64,000 nucleotides of DNA from Actinospica sp035493475 (GTDB lineage Bacteria; Actinomycetota; Actinomycetes; Streptomycetales; Catenulisporaceae). How positions within the stretch are numbered: position 1 is the stretch's first letter; every line of letters begins with the position of its first letter. The stretch is taken from contig DATJIF010000056.1 of the NCBI GenBank assembly GCA_035493475.1, positions 1 through 64,000 on the forward strand, written 5' to 3'. The translations under genes were made by a program, and so were the position numbers. Under the pieces are notes generated by a model that was not told where the DNA came from, searched no databases, and saw only the letters and a program-made list of their open reading frames with translations. This document shows positions 52,034-62,740 of the stretch, one piece after another.

Positions 52034-53070
52034 ATGAGTAGCACCCCCGCACCGGTGCTCGAGCCGGCCGAGACGGTCTCTGACCTCTCGGCCCGGCGCG
52101 GGCACTCCCCCGCCCAACGCCTGCAGCACCTGCTGCACCGCCGCCCCGCGCTGAGCCCGTTCCTGGTGCTGATCATCGCGATCGTGATCTTCAGCCTGGT
52201 CAACGCGCGCTTCTACAGCGCCGTCAACCTCTCGCTGGTCGCCCAGCAGACCGCCGTGATCGGCTCGCTCGCGGTCGGCCAGACGCTGATCATCCTGACC
52301 GCGGGCATCGACCTTTCCGTGGGCTCGATCATGGTGCTGGCCTCGTTCATCGCGGCCAACCTGATCTACACCGACCACACCTCCGTGCCGGTCGCGCTGC
52401 TCGTCGCGCTGCTGGTCGCGGTGGCCGCGCAGGCGGTCAACGGACTGCTGGTCACCCGCGTGAAGCTGCCTCCGTTCATCGTCACGCTCGGCACCTTCAA
52501 CGCGTTCACGGCGATCACCCTGATCTACGCCAAGGGCCAGACGATCACGCTGAACACGGGATCGGGCCTGCTGTGGACCGGCCAGAGCTTCCTGATCGGC
52601 AACTTCCGGGTCACCTACGGCGTGGTCCTGATGGCGGTGCTCTACATCGTCGTCGCCTACGCGCTGCGGCAGACCGCCTGGGGCCGCCACCTCTACGCGA
52701 CCGGCGACGACGCCGAGGCCGCGCGGCTGGCCGGCATCAACACCAAGCGCGTGCTGCTGAGCGCGTACCTGGTCGCGGGCATCGTGATCGCGGTGTCCGC
52801 GTGGATCCTGGCCGGACGGGTCGGCGGCGCGGACCCGAACAGCGGCCTGAACGCCAACCTGGAGTCGATCACCGCGGTCGTCATCGGCGGCACGAGCCTG
52901 TTCGGCGGACGCGGTTCGCTGCTCGGCTCGCTGCTCGGCGCGCTGATCGTGCAGACCTTCGACAACGGGCTCGCACTCGCCGGGGTGGACGCGAACTACC
53001 AGGTCCTGGCGGTCGGCATCCTGGTGATCGCCGCCGTCTCGGTGGACCAGTGGATCAGGAAGGTGAAGGC

Positions 53071-53074
<4 letters not shown>
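52034..53074 (+). CDS. frcC: Sugar ABC transporter permease (FrcC/RbsC type)
   Basis: 346 aa with about ten hydrophobic segments. The family patterns are AVNLSLVAQQTAVIGSLAVGQTLIILTAGIDLSVG (split across residues about 60-100), then VTRVKLPPFIVTLGTF and the ATPase-contact loop around DDAEAARLAGINTKRVL. GAGGAAGAG lies upstream of the ATG. It forms the membrane channel of the CUT2-type importer. Its stop overlaps the ATPase start (ATGA). Confidence 0.92.
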
Positions 53075-53861
<787 letters not shown>

Positions 53862-53865
<4 letters not shown>

Positions 53866-54926
53866 GCGAGCTTGCGAGCGAACCAAGAAGTGCAGTGCTT
53901 GAGCGAACGCTTCCGCCGAGCGCCAGCGAGGTCGGGAGCATTCGCTCGATAGCAATATTCGGTGAGGCTTTGATCGACCTGCGGGTGATCGCCGGGGCCG
54001 CACCGAGTACGACGTCCCGTCCGGCGGCGCACAGCTACACGGCGCAGCCGGGCGGGAGCCCGTTCAACGTGGCCGTCGGGATCGCCCGGCTCGGCCACCG
54101 CGCCGAGTTCGTCGGGCGGTTCGCCGAGGACGCGCTCGGCAGCATCCTGCGACACCACGCGGAGCAGTCCGAGGTGGCGCTGACCTGGTCCGGCACGTGG
54201 CACGGCCCGACTCCGGCGGCGCTGTTCGATCTGAACGAGGACGGCTCGGCGCGCTACGAGTTCCATCTCGGGGACGTCCGCGAGTCGCTGTTCGCCGAGA
54301 CGGTCATCGGGGCCGTGGACGCCGTGCACTTCGGGTCCGTCGCCTCCTGGATGCCCGGGAGCGGCGAGCTGGTCCTGCGGGCGGTCGCGCGGTCGCGGCG
54401 CGCGGGGGCGTTCGTGAGCTACGACCCGAATATCAGGGGCATGCTGATCCGGGACGAGGACGACGCACGCGGCCGGGTCGAGCAAGCCGTGGCGCTGAGC
54501 GACCTGGTGAAGGCGAGCGAGGAGGATCTCGCCTGGCTGTATCCGGGGCTCGCTCCGGCGCAGGTCGCGCGGGAGTGGCTCGCGCTCGGGCCGCTCGCCG
54601 TCGTCGTCACGCGGGGCGGCGAGGGCGCGGACTGCTACACCGCGAACGGCAGCGTGCACGGCCGCAGTGAGCCGGTCGAGGTGGTGGACACGGTCGGCGC
54701 GGGCGACGCCTTCATGGCCGGTCTGCTCGACGGACTCGCCGAGGTCGGAGCGCTCAACCGGACCGCTCTGACGGACGTGCTCGCGTTCGACTCGGTGACG
54801 CAGCGGGTGATCGACGCGGCCTGCGCGCACGCCGCCGCCACGTGCGCGGTCCCGGGTGCCGATCCGCCGTGGCGCGTCGGCAGCGGGTTAAGCGGCGGCG
54901 GTTCTCGTGCGCAGAACGCGACGTAG
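53862..54926 (+). CDS. PfkB-family sugar kinase (fructokinase-like)
   Basis: 354 aa from a GTG that overlaps the ATPase stop; GTG 53898 is an alternative. The PfkB motifs are GGSPFNVAVGIARLG near residue 64 and DTVGAGDAF with the catalytic Asp near residue 284. It probably phosphorylates the imported ketose, most likely fructose. The first 28 residues are encoded by a GCGAGCGA-rich repetitive stretch unlike the rest of the family and look like an insertion at the gene junction; the conserved protein begins at SIAIFGEALIDL. The last 13 codons overlap the convergent acyltransferase gene. Confidence 0.88.
53863..53955. repeat. GCGAGCGA-rich element at the frcA-kinase junction
   Basis: This stretch contains repeated and inverted copies of GAGCGA/TCGCTC (gagcgagcttgcgagcga, then cttgagcgaacgc, cagcgagg, ttcgctcg). 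It resembles short dispersed palindromic elements of actinomycete genomes and supplies the start codon and N-terminal extension of the kinase. Element identity is from general memory only. Confidence 0.35.
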
Positions 54927-56003
54927 CCGACGTTCGACGGGGCGTTCGACCAGCAGCGAGACGGCGGCGGCCAGGCCGACGGCGAGGCTCAGGTACACGG
55001 CGAACCACAGCACCGCCGGCAGGCCGCCGTCGTTCTGCCACCAGCCGAAGCCGTTCGAGGTGAACAGGAACGTCGGCTTGTGCACGAGGTAGAGCGCGAA
55101 GGACCATTCGCCGAGCCGCAGCATCGGCCGGGCCGTGAGCCACCAGCGTGACCCGGCCAGCTCCCCCGACGCGCAGCCCCACAGCAGCGTGACGAAACAG
55201 GGTATGACCAGCAGCGCGACGTCCGGCCGCTGCACCTGCGTGCCGGTGCGGAGCGTGAAGCCGGTGACGAACCAGAGCGCAGCGGCGGTTCCGGCGAGCC
55301 CGGCCAGTGCGGTGAGCGCGGGTCGGGGCGCGCGGTGGCCGAGCATCACCAGCCGCGCGAGCGCCATGCCGAGCAGGAACTCGCCGAAGCGGTAGGGCGG
55401 GAAGACGAAGAACAGCCAGTAGTACATCGTGGCCGAGATGTGCAGCAGCGAGCCGATCAGCGGCGCGATGCCGAGGACGCCGAGCGTGGCCGCGACGGTG
55501 ATCGCGAGACCGCGTCCGCGCAGCCTGGCCAGGCGGGCGGCGACGAACGGGAACAGCGCGTAGAAGAAGAGTTCGGCGGACAGCGACCATTCGACCCCGT
55601 TGCCGCCGAAGTACACGCTTTGGTCCGGTGACCACGCCTGGAGCAGCAGCAGGTCGAGAACGCGGCCGACCGGGCCCGGGGTGTTCTCCAGCGCGGCGAT
55701 GACCGTGAGCGCGAAGGCCATCACCACGAACGAGACCGGCCAGACGCGCGCGAACCGCAGCCACCAGAACCGCCGCGCCGTCTGCCCGGTGCACGACCAG
55801 GTGAGCACGAAGCCGGACAGCAGGAAGAAGAAGCTGACCCCGACGTACCCGTATCCGTCGGTCACGGTGACGCCTGAGTAGAACAGGAAACTGCCGCCGA
55901 CGTGGCACAACACCACCGCCACCGCCGCGAAGAACCGCAGTCCGGTCAGGCTGTCGAGACGGGGCACGCGGGTCGTGGCGGCTGTGGAGTTTTCGCTGTG
56001 CAT
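54888..56003 (-). CDS. Acyltransferase family 3 membrane protein (OafA/YrhL type)
   Basis: 371 aa with about ten transmembrane helices. The typical opening is RLDSLTGLRFFAAVAVVLCHVGG, with the conserved His in LCH, then VGVSFFFLLSGFVLTWSC and WSLSAELFFYALFPF. Such proteins transfer acyl groups to exopolysaccharide, lipid or antibiotic sugars. The 3' end overlaps the PfkB gene by 39 bases in convergent orientation. It has no obvious functional partner here. Confidence 0.92.
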   Translation of the reverse strand: MHSENSTAATTRVPRLDSLTGLRFFAAVAVVLCHVGGSFLFYSGVTVTDGYGYVGVSFFFLLSGFVLTWSCTGQTARRFWWLRFARVWPVSFVVMAFALTVIAALENTPGPVGRVLDLLLLQAWSPDQSVYFGGNGVEWSLSAELFFYALFPFVAARLARLRGRGLAITVAATLGVLGIAPLIGSLLHISATMYYWLFFVFPPYRFGEFLLGMALARLVMLGHRAPRPALTALAGLAGTAAALWFVTGFTLRTGTQVQRPDVALLVIPCFVTLLWGCASGELAGSRWWLTARPMLRLGEWSFALYLVHKPTFLFTSNGFGWWQNDGGLPAVLWFAVYLSLAVGLAAAVSLLVERPVERRLRRVLRTRTAAA

Positions 56004-56054
56004 GGAGCCATGAGATCGGGGCGACCTGAGACGGGAGTGAAATGCCCGAAAGAT

Positions 56055-57878
56055 TCAGTTCGCCTTCATGTCCTCCCGGATGACGGCGAGGGCGCGCTCG
56101 GCGGCGGGTTGGGCGATCGGGTCCTGCAGGGCGGCTTCGAGGCTGGGCACGAGTTCATGGGCGGCCGGGCCGATTTCCGCGGCGAGTTCGACGGCGCGCG
56201 TGATGGTCCAGCCGGTGAGGGATTCGCCGACGAGCTCGAACGTACCCCGCAGCACGTCGATGGCGTATTCGGGGTCTCCGGTGAGCTGCCACAGCGTGCG
56301 GCCGAGCTGCAGTCGTGCCTGATGCGCGGGCAGGCTCGGCGTGGGGAGAGGGATCGCCTCCAGCACGTCGAGGAGCAGCGGGACGAGCAGGTCGGCGTGT
56401 TCGGGGAGTTCCACCGCGGCCGACGCCGCCGTGCCGCGGTCGTCCGGGCTCTTGCTCGAATAGGTGAGCCCGAACTGAGCGGCGTCCAGCAACGGGGCCG
56501 CGTCGCCTGTCAGGGTACGTATCGCGCGTGCCACCTCGACTCGCGCGTAGACGACGTCGTCCTCACCGGGCTCGTTCACGACCTGCCGGAGCGCCGCGAC
56601 GATTTCCGGTGACGGCGGGCCGATCGCGACCAACGCCCGTGCCGCCGGAACCGGCCGCTTGGTCAGCAGGCGGATGAGCTCGGGGACGGCCGGTTCCGCG
56701 TGTGCGGTCCACGAGGCGAGGATCTCGGCGAGTCGGCGGGGCTCGTTGCGGTCTTGGAGCGCGGTGAAGGGGTTTTCGGCCAGTGCGTCCGCAGTGCCGT
56801 TGCCGTCGCAGATATCAATGAGGCGGCTGCGGATCGCGGCGAGCAGGTCGGCGTCGAAGGGGAGCACGAGTTCGGCGACGGCGTCGAGCGTCTGCGGACG
56901 GTCGGTGAGCGCGCGGGCGAGCAGGCTCGGGACGATCGGGTCCTGCCAGCGGGCCAGACAGGCGAGCGCTTCGTCGGCGAGGAACGGCTCGTCCTCGACG
57001 CGGGTCAGTTCGACGAGGCGATCACGGGCCACCGATGTGGCCGCGCTCGGGCCCATGAGTTCCAGCAGGCTGACGACGTGGCGCTCGAGTCCGGGGTGGT
57101 CCAGCAGCCGCGTCATCGGCTCGGCCAGCACGTCGGCGGCGCTGCCGTACTCGTTGATCAGCCTTCTGACGGTGAACAGATACCGTCCCGGACGTGCGGC
57201 TTCGGCCAGGGCCCGTGTCACCAGGCCGATCGCCGCCTGCGGGCCCTCCCCCGCGGCCAACTCGGCGACGAACGCGTCGAAGACCTCCACCGACTCTTCC
57301 GGGATCGGTGCCAGCGCGGCGGCCAGTACCCGCTCGTCCGCCGCGCGTCCGGCGTGGACCCAGGCCAGCGCCGATGTGACCCGCAGCAGGACTCCCGATG
57401 AGGGATCCGCGATGATCCCGTCGGCGAAATCCGCCGCCGTCTGCGCGGCGACGCACATCAGCGGATACAGGACTGCCGCGCGCGTCTTCTCCTCGGGGTC
57501 GTCGAGCAGCGGCACGAGCGCATCCGTACCGGCGGCGACGGCAGCGCGTACAGCATCACGGTCCTCGATCCCGCGCGGATCCGTGCTCTCGGCCATGGAT
57601 CCGAGCAGCCGCAGCACGTCCGCCGTGCGCGGGCCCGCCGCCCTGGCCGCGGCTATCTCGACCAGGAACGGCACCGCCTCGACCGTCGCCGGATAGACCG
57701 AACCCTGATGCCAGACGTTGCTGTACAGCTCGTACAGCGCGTCCTCTGCCTGCTCGCCGTCATCGCCGACCAGCGTGCGCAGCACCTCCGGCACGTCCGT
57801 GGCCGGGCCATAGGCGTGCTCCAGCGACGACCAGTCGACGGCGTCCAGGCCGGACAGGGCGGGGTGATCGGAAGTCAT
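56055..57878 (-). CDS. HEAT-repeat-like helical protein
   Basis: 607 aa from the ATG at 57878; the frame is open upstream only as a shadow of the neighbouring gene. The protein is almost entirely Ala/Leu/Asp-rich helical pairs resembling HEAT/armadillo repeats (VPFLVEIAAARAAG, ALVPLLDDPEEKTRAAVLYPL, VPSLLARALTDRP, ALVAIGPPSPEIVAALRQV). There is no signal peptide, membrane helix or enzymatic motif. It is likely a protein-interaction scaffold. No partner can be named from the neighbours. Confidence 0.75.
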   Translation of the reverse strand: MTSDHPALSGLDAVDWSSLEHAYGPATDVPEVLRTLVGDDGEQAEDALYELYSNVWHQGSVYPATVEAVPFLVEIAAARAAGPRTADVLRLLGSMAESTDPRGIEDRDAVRAAVAAGTDALVPLLDDPEEKTRAAVLYPLMCVAAQTAADFADGIIADPSSGVLLRVTSALAWVHAGRAADERVLAAALAPIPEESVEVFDAFVAELAAGEGPQAAIGLVTRALAEAARPGRYLFTVRRLINEYGSAADVLAEPMTRLLDHPGLERHVVSLLELMGPSAATSVARDRLVELTRVEDEPFLADEALACLARWQDPIVPSLLARALTDRPQTLDAVAELVLPFDADLLAAIRSRLIDICDGNGTADALAENPFTALQDRNEPRRLAEILASWTAHAEPAVPELIRLLTKRPVPAARALVAIGPPSPEIVAALRQVVNEPGEDDVVYARVEVARAIRTLTGDAAPLLDAAQFGLTYSSKSPDDRGTAASAAVELPEHADLLVPLLLDVLEAIPLPTPSLPAHQARLQLGRTLWQLTGDPEYAIDVLRGTFELVGESLTGWTITRAVELAAEIGPAAHELVPSLEAALQDPIAQPAAERALAVIREDMKAN

Positions 57879-57934
57879 GCCCCGGATGATGGCAGATCCC
57901 GCCGACAACCCCGCGCCGCGTCCGCCCGGTCCGT

Positions 57935-58870
57935 TCAGCTTCCGGCGGCCGCCAGGTTCGGGTCGGCGGGGCCGCCGATGACGGTCCACGTCGTGCCGCT
58001 GCCCGAGTACAGGTCGACGCTCGCCGGGCCGGTCGCGCCCTCGACGATGCCGTACAGGCTCGTCTCGCTCACGGCCTCCGGCAGGTCGGTGTTGTTGGCG
58101 ATCAGCGACCAGCTGTTCGGCGTGCCGCTGTACTCGAAGACCTGGTTTCCGGCGAGGCTGTAGTTGTAGACGTACAGGCCCTGGTCCCCGCCGACGAGGT
58201 TGAGGATCTCGCCGCCGGTGTTCAGGATCGGGGTCCACGTGGTGCCGCCGCTCCACACGGAGATGGTGGAGAGCGTGTCGTCGGCCCGGTAGATCGCGTT
58301 CTTGCCGACCGCGAAGTCCCAGCCGTGGGCGCCGATGTCGGTCCAGCTGCCCGGCGTTCCGTTGTAGAGGTACGTGTGCCCGGTCGAGTTGCTCGACACC
58401 CCCGTCGCGATCAGGCCGTCGGTTCCGGCGTAGATCTCCTGCGCGGGGCCGCCGATGACGGTCCAGCTGCCCGGGGTGCCGTTCCACTCGGCGACGTACG
58501 CGTCGTTCGGCCCGATGCCGTAGAGGTGGCCGCCGCCCTCGGCGAACTGCGCGCCGGGGCCGCCGATCTGCGTCCAACTGCCCGGCGTTCCGTTGTACTC
58601 GAAGATGTCGCCGCTGGTCGGGTTGGTCGCGAACACGCCCGCGGTGCCGGCGTAGACGTGGCTGGCCGCGCCGCCGATGACCGTCCAGCCCGAGCTCAGA
58701 CCCATCCACTCGGCCACGTAACTGTCCGTCGGACTCAGCGCGAAGACGGTCTGGTCCGACCATGGCACGTAGATCCGCACGCTGGCTGCTTGACTGGTCG
58801 CCGTGCCCGCCGCGAACGCGGCCGCCGTCATCAGCGTCACGGCCAGCGCCGCGGCCCTTCTGTAACGCAT
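57935..58870 (-). CDS. Secreted beta-propeller-like (tectonin/PLL-like) repeat protein
   Basis: 311 aa with GGAGGGG upstream of the ATG. A Sec signal peptide ends near residue 29 (AAGTATSQAAS). The mature protein is built of repeats of about 40-45 residues with the pattern YNGTPGSWTxIGGP, then GGxLYG (repeated six or more times). This is the style of PLL/tectonin lectin-like propellers. It probably binds glycans outside the cell. Monocistronic in appearance; a long hairpin overlaps its ribosome-binding region. Confidence 0.75.
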   Translation of the reverse strand: MRYRRAAALAVTLMTAAAFAAGTATSQAASVRIYVPWSDQTVFALSPTDSYVAEWMGLSSGWTVIGGAASHVYAGTAGVFATNPTSGDIFEYNGTPGSWTQIGGPGAQFAEGGGHLYGIGPNDAYVAEWNGTPGSWTVIGGPAQEIYAGTDGLIATGVSSNSTGHTYLYNGTPGSWTDIGAHGWDFAVGKNAIYRADDTLSTISVWSGGTTWTPILNTGGEILNLVGGDQGLYVYNYSLAGNQVFEYSGTPNSWSLIANNTDLPEAVSETSLYGIVEGATGPASVDLYSGSGTTWTVIGGPADPNLAAAGS

Positions 58871-58882
58871 TTCGATTCCCCT

Positions 58883-58927
58883 CCTGCCACACCGAAAGTA
58901 CGATGACTAGCCTCTCGGCGTGGCAGG
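58883..58927. other. Long imperfect hairpin upstream of the propeller-like gene
   Basis: CCTGCCACACCG (58883-58894) pairs with CGGCGTGGCAGG (58916-58927) at 11 of 12 positions around a 21-base loop. On the minus-strand transcript the 3' arm runs into the GGAGGGG ribosome site of the propeller-like gene, so it could modulate translation. Alternatively it terminates transcription from the esterase gene upstream. Confidence 0.45.
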
Positions 58928-58958
58928 CGGGTTGTCGTGAGTAGTGGTTACTCAACTG

Positions 58959-60683
58959 CTACTTGACGATGGACTCCACCCAGTCGATGAAGTTCGTCGT
59001 GGCGTCGCCGGTACGCTCGGCCTCGGTGTGCCCCTCGGCCCAGACGGTGGCGAAGTCGATGTTGCGGATGCCGTAGTTCTGCAGCGCCAGCAGGATGTTG
59101 ATCTCGGTCGTGTTGGCGGTGTCGCCCTGCATGATGCCGGTGCGGATGCGCCAGTGCGGGGCCACCTGCGACTGCCGGTAGCCGCCGAACGCGGGCGAGA
59201 TGTAGTACAGCGGGTTGTAGGCGTCAACCCGCCAGGCCATGTCCTTGCCAACGCTGTCCTTCTCGGCGAAGTCGCTGTCGTACGCCGCGTAGCCGTACGC
59301 CGAGGACCAGTCGGAGTACGTGGCGTACGTGCTCTGGTTCGCCTTGATGACGTCTCGGGTGAGCGGCGCGAAGTGCATCGGCTCGTCCAGGCCGATCGCG
59401 AACACGTTGTTCTCCGTCTGCCCGCGCGAGTAGCCGTCGAACGCGCCGACCGGCTTGCTCGCGGTCTTCTGGCTGTTCACGAAGCCTTCGAGGCTGGAGA
59501 TCGTGACCGTGTTCGTCGAGGAGTCGTAGGTGACCCAGGTGCTGTCGGTGTTGAGGTAGGAGATGTAGTCGGCCACGGTCTCGTACGTGGTCGAACTGCC
59601 CGTCGAGCCCGATCCGGGAGGGCCGCCCTGCGTGGTGACCGTGTACGGGAAGGTGTTGTCGGACAGGAAGTGGTTCAGCGAGGTGGTGATGACCTGGATC
59701 AGGTAGTCGTAGTAGCTGCCGGCCAGGTAGACGCCGCTGCTGGACTCGGTCAGCTCCAGCCGCTTGCCCTTCTCGTCGCGCAGGCCGAGGTGGTTGAGGT
59801 ACTTGGGCCAGGCCTTCGCGAGGTCGGTGGAGTAGGCGCCGGTCCACGTCCCGGAGGCGCGCGTGCTGGTCGAGGCGAACTGGCCCATGTTCCACTCGTA
59901 GGACAGGTTCGCCTCGTGCAGGCTGGTGATCGGGCACCAGGCCATGACTCCGGCCACGGCGTCGCTGACGGACCGTCCGTGCGCGTCCTCCATCGCCGCG
60001 CCGATCGAACGCAGGTAGGGGTAGTACATGGCGCTGTCGCCGGACGCGCCCGCCACGGTGTCCTGCGCGCCGCCGCCGCTCATGCCGAACAGCACGATGC
60101 TGTCCGTGCTGCCGGGCAGGGAGCTCTTGTTGTAGCGCAGGTAGCGGACCGCGGCCTTGAGGTCGGTCACGCCCCAGGGCGAGGCGTCGTTGCGGGAGCT
60201 GGTCGAGCTGTCCCGGCCGCGCAGTCCGGGCCAGACGTAGATGAGCCCGGCCTTGAGGTACTGCGACACGCTGCTGTAGCTGTAGGACGTGGCCGGGGCC
60301 TGCGCCGCGTAGCCGGGGGTGTTGACCGGCAGCACGATCGGCGCGGTCTTCGCGGTGTACTGCCCGACGGCGCCCTTCGCGTTGATCTTCGCGGTGTACG
60401 TGCTCCCGTCGCTGTTCGCGGTCGCGGTGAGGTACTTGCCCGGCACGTAGATCGACAGGTTCTCGTAGTCGGTCGCGGCCGGGTTCGCGACGTACATCTT
60501 CCCGAGCTGGTAGTACACGTCGTTGGTCGCGTCGTACGACCAGGCGGCGGAGTCGAACTCCAGCGAGTACGCGCCCGACGACGGGGTGGCGGAGGCCGTG
60601 GTGGCCTCCGCGACGATCCCGAATGTGGCCAGGGCCGCGGCGCCGGTGGCGCCCCGGAGAACGGATCGACGGCTGATGTCCAC
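58959..60683 (-). CDS. Tat-exported serine esterase (tannase/subtype B-like)
   Basis: 574 aa. The N-terminus MDISRRSVLRGATGAAALA is a twin-arginine leader. An alpha/beta-hydrolase core follows, with WPGLRGRDSS near 151-160 and the nucleophile in LFGMSGGGAQ (Ser202). A long insertion (about 300-430) and a C-terminal His (WAEGHTEAER) follow. The architecture resembles bacterial tannases/feruloyl esterases with a lid insertion. It probably cleaves aromatic or acyl esters of plant material outside the cell. Strong GAGGAGGT lies upstream of the ATG. It is not in an operon. Confidence 0.78.
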   Translation of the reverse strand: MDISRRSVLRGATGAAALATFGIVAEATTASATPSSGAYSLEFDSAAWSYDATNDVYYQLGKMYVANPAATDYENLSIYVPGKYLTATANSDGSTYTAKINAKGAVGQYTAKTAPIVLPVNTPGYAAQAPATSYSYSSVSQYLKAGLIYVWPGLRGRDSSTSSRNDASPWGVTDLKAAVRYLRYNKSSLPGSTDSIVLFGMSGGGAQDTVAGASGDSAMYYPYLRSIGAAMEDAHGRSVSDAVAGVMAWCPITSLHEANLSYEWNMGQFASTSTRASGTWTGAYSTDLAKAWPKYLNHLGLRDEKGKRLELTESSSGVYLAGSYYDYLIQVITTSLNHFLSDNTFPYTVTTQGGPPGSGSTGSSTTYETVADYISYLNTDSTWVTYDSSTNTVTISSLEGFVNSQKTASKPVGAFDGYSRGQTENNVFAIGLDEPMHFAPLTRDVIKANQSTYATYSDWSSAYGYAAYDSDFAEKDSVGKDMAWRVDAYNPLYYISPAFGGYRQSQVAPHWRIRTGIMQGDTANTTEINILLALQNYGIRNIDFATVWAEGHTEAERTGDATTNFIDWVESIVK

Positions 60684-60746
60684 CCGTGGACCTCCTCGTG
60701 CAGCGGATTGGTTGGCGGTTCCGCAGCCTAGGAGCTTGGTTTCAGG

Positions 60747-60758
60747 ATTGTTTACAAT
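60747..60758. promoter_or_regulatory. AT-rich dyad upstream of the Tat esterase gene
   Basis: ATTGT-TT-ACAAT is a short inverted repeat within an unusually AT-rich stretch (about 60745-60780), 64 bases upstream of the esterase start codon. It could be an operator or part of the promoter; no clear -35/-10 pair is seen. Confidence 0.3.
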
Positions 60759-60798
60759 TTTTCTGACAAGTTTCTGAGAGCGGTGCCGGACCGGGCGC

Positions 60799-61473
60799 TC
60801 AGCCGCGCGGCGGGGCCTGGACCAGGCCGGATTGATAGGCCATGACCACGAGTTGGGCGCGGTCCCGGGCGCCGAGCTTGGTCATCGCGCGCTGCACGTG
60901 GGTACGCGCCGTGAGCGGGCTGACGAACAGCTGCTCGGCGATCTCCGTGTTCGACAGGCCCTGCGCCGCCAGCGCCATCACCTCGCGCTCCCGGTCGGTC
61001 AGCAGGTCGAGGCCCTCGGGGGACGCCGCCGGGTCGGCCACCGGGGCGGTCAGGAACCGCGTGATCAGCAGCCGCGTGGCGGTCGGCGAGAGCAGCGACT
61101 CCCCGGCGGCGATCACGCGGATCCCGTCGAGCAGGTCGTCCGCGCTCACGTCCTTGCCGAGGAAGCCGCTGGCCCCGGCGCGCACGGCCTGGGCCACGTA
61201 CTCGTCGATCTCGAACGTGGTCAGGATCAGCACCCTGGTGTCCGCCAGCTCCGGGTCGGCGCAGATCGCGGTCGTCGCGGCGAGGCCGTCCATGCCGGGC
61301 ATGCGGATGTCCATCACCACGACGTCGGGGCGGTGCGCGCGGGCCGCCTCGATCGCCTCGGCGCCGTCCGCGGCCTCGCCCACCACCTCGAGGTCGTCGG
61401 CGGAGTCGATCAGGATCCGGAAGGTCGAGCGCAGCAGGGTCTGGTCGTCCGCGAGCAGGACTCTGACGGTCAT
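60799..61473 (-). CDS. NarL-family two-component response regulator
   Basis: 224 aa. The receiver domain has the acidic pair (LADDQ), phospho-acceptor Asp55 in VVVMDIRMPGMDG and a conserved Lys in GFLGKDVSADDL. The C-terminal LuxR-type HTH is LTDREREVMALAAQGLSNTE followed by SPLTARTHVQRAMTKLG. Its start overlaps the stop of the histidine-kinase gene (ATGA), so they form a cognate pair. The likely target is the adjacent MMPL transporter gene, as in many actinobacterial HK/RR-exporter clusters. Confidence 0.95.
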   Translation of the reverse strand: MTVRVLLADDQTLLRSTFRILIDSADDLEVVGEAADGAEAIEAARAHRPDVVVMDIRMPGMDGLAATTAICADPELADTRVLILTTFEIDEYVAQAVRAGASGFLGKDVSADDLLDGIRVIAAGESLLSPTATRLLITRFLTAPVADPAASPEGLDLLTDREREVMALAAQGLSNTEIAEQLFVSPLTARTHVQRAMTKLGARDRAQLVVMAYQSGLVQAPPRG

Positions 61474-62708
61474 GGGCTGGGCGCCTCTTCCTCGGGTTCC
61501 GGATCGTAGAGCGGCAGGTCGGCCGTGACCTCGAACACGCCGTCGGGGCGCAGGCCGGTGCGCACGACGCCGCCGACGGACTGGGCGCGCTCGCGCATGC
61601 CGATCAGGCCGAAGCCGGTGTTGTGCGCGTCGGGGGCGGGCGCGGCGGGTCGGCGCGCCTCGTTGGTGACGGTCAGGGTGAGCCGGTCGAACGCGTAGCG
61701 CAGCAGCACCCTGGCCTCGCGGGTGGCCGCGTGCTTGGTCACGTTCGTCAGCGCTTCCTGGATGATGCGGTACGCGGTCAGGTCGGCGCCCGGCGAGAGC
61801 GGCCGCGCCCGGCCCTCGGTCGTGACGGTGACCTCGAGCCCGGTGGCGCCCACGGCGGCGGCCAGCTCCGGCAGCTGGGCCAGCCCGGGGGCCGGTTGCA
61901 GCGGCGCGTCGGTCTCGTCGGCCGCGCGCAGCAGGCCGACGGTGCCCTTGAGCTCGCGCAGCGCCGAGGACGTGGTGGCGGCCAGCTCCGCGACCAGCTT
62001 CTCCGCCTGCTCCGGCTTGGTCCGCATGATGTGCGCCACGGCTCCGGCCTGCGCGTTGGCGAGGGCGAGATGGTGCGCCACCACGTCGTGCAGCTCGCGG
62101 GCGATCCGCACCCGCTCCTCGGCGACCCGCTGGCGCGCCTCCTGCTCCCGGGTCTGCTCGGCGTACTGCGCGCGGGCGTGCACCGACTGGATGTAGGCGC
62201 GGCGGACCCGGACCGTGGTGCCCAGCGAGAGCGGCAGCAGCAGCGAGGCGGCGGGCGCGATGAGCGTGATGTCGAGGGACTGGTCCGGGTGCGCGGCCAC
62301 CGAGGCGATCGCCACCAGCACGACCATGGTGAAGGCGATGGAGTTCGCGACCTTACGCTCCGAACGCTCGGCCAGCGTGTAGAGCGCGACGACCAGCGGT
62401 CCGAGGACGAAGATGCTCGGCAGGTACCCGAGCGCGGCGACGGCGATCCCGGCCACCCCGGTGAGCACGGCGACCGTGCGCGGACGGCTCCGGCGCCACA
62501 GCAGGCAGACGGCGCCGAGGCCGGTCAGCAGCACGCCGGGCCACCACTGGTCCTCGGCGGCGGCCCCCGGCGCGCTGATCCGGGTGCCGGGGAACGACAC
62601 GCCGAACAGCACCAGCGCGAGCACGGCGTCCAACGCGAACGCGTGGTCGCGGAGAGCGCGCTGCCAGGCGGCCATCACGGGCGACTTCCTGCCGAATACG
62701 TTGATCAT
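61470..62708 (-). CDS. NarL-type sensor histidine kinase (HisKA_3)
   Basis: 412 aa. The N-terminal part has about five transmembrane helices (residues about 20-170) without a large extracellular domain, as in intramembrane-sensing kinases. The phospho-acceptor His lies in VRIARELHDVVAHHLA; the HATPase_c domain has AYRIIQEALTNVTKHA and FGLIGMRERAQSVGG. Kinases of this type often sense envelope stress or drugs. It is coupled to the response regulator and lies 170 bases downstream of the MMPL gene on the same strand. Confidence 0.95.
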   Translation of the reverse strand: MINVFGRKSPVMAAWQRALRDHAFALDAVLALVLFGVSFPGTRISAPGAAAEDQWWPGVLLTGLGAVCLLWRRSRPRTVAVLTGVAGIAVAALGYLPSIFVLGPLVVALYTLAERSERKVANSIAFTMVVLVAIASVAAHPDQSLDITLIAPAASLLLPLSLGTTVRVRRAYIQSVHARAQYAEQTREQEARQRVAEERVRIARELHDVVAHHLALANAQAGAVAHIMRTKPEQAEKLVAELAATTSSALRELKGTVGLLRAADETDAPLQPAPGLAQLPELAAAVGATGLEVTVTTEGRARPLSPGADLTAYRIIQEALTNVTKHAATREARVLLRYAFDRLTLTVTNEARRPAAPAPDAHNTGFGLIGMRERAQSVGGVVRTGLRPDGVFEVTADLPLYDPEPEEEAPSP

Positions 62709-62740
62709 GAAGCTTGACCTCGATCCGAAGATAGCGGATT

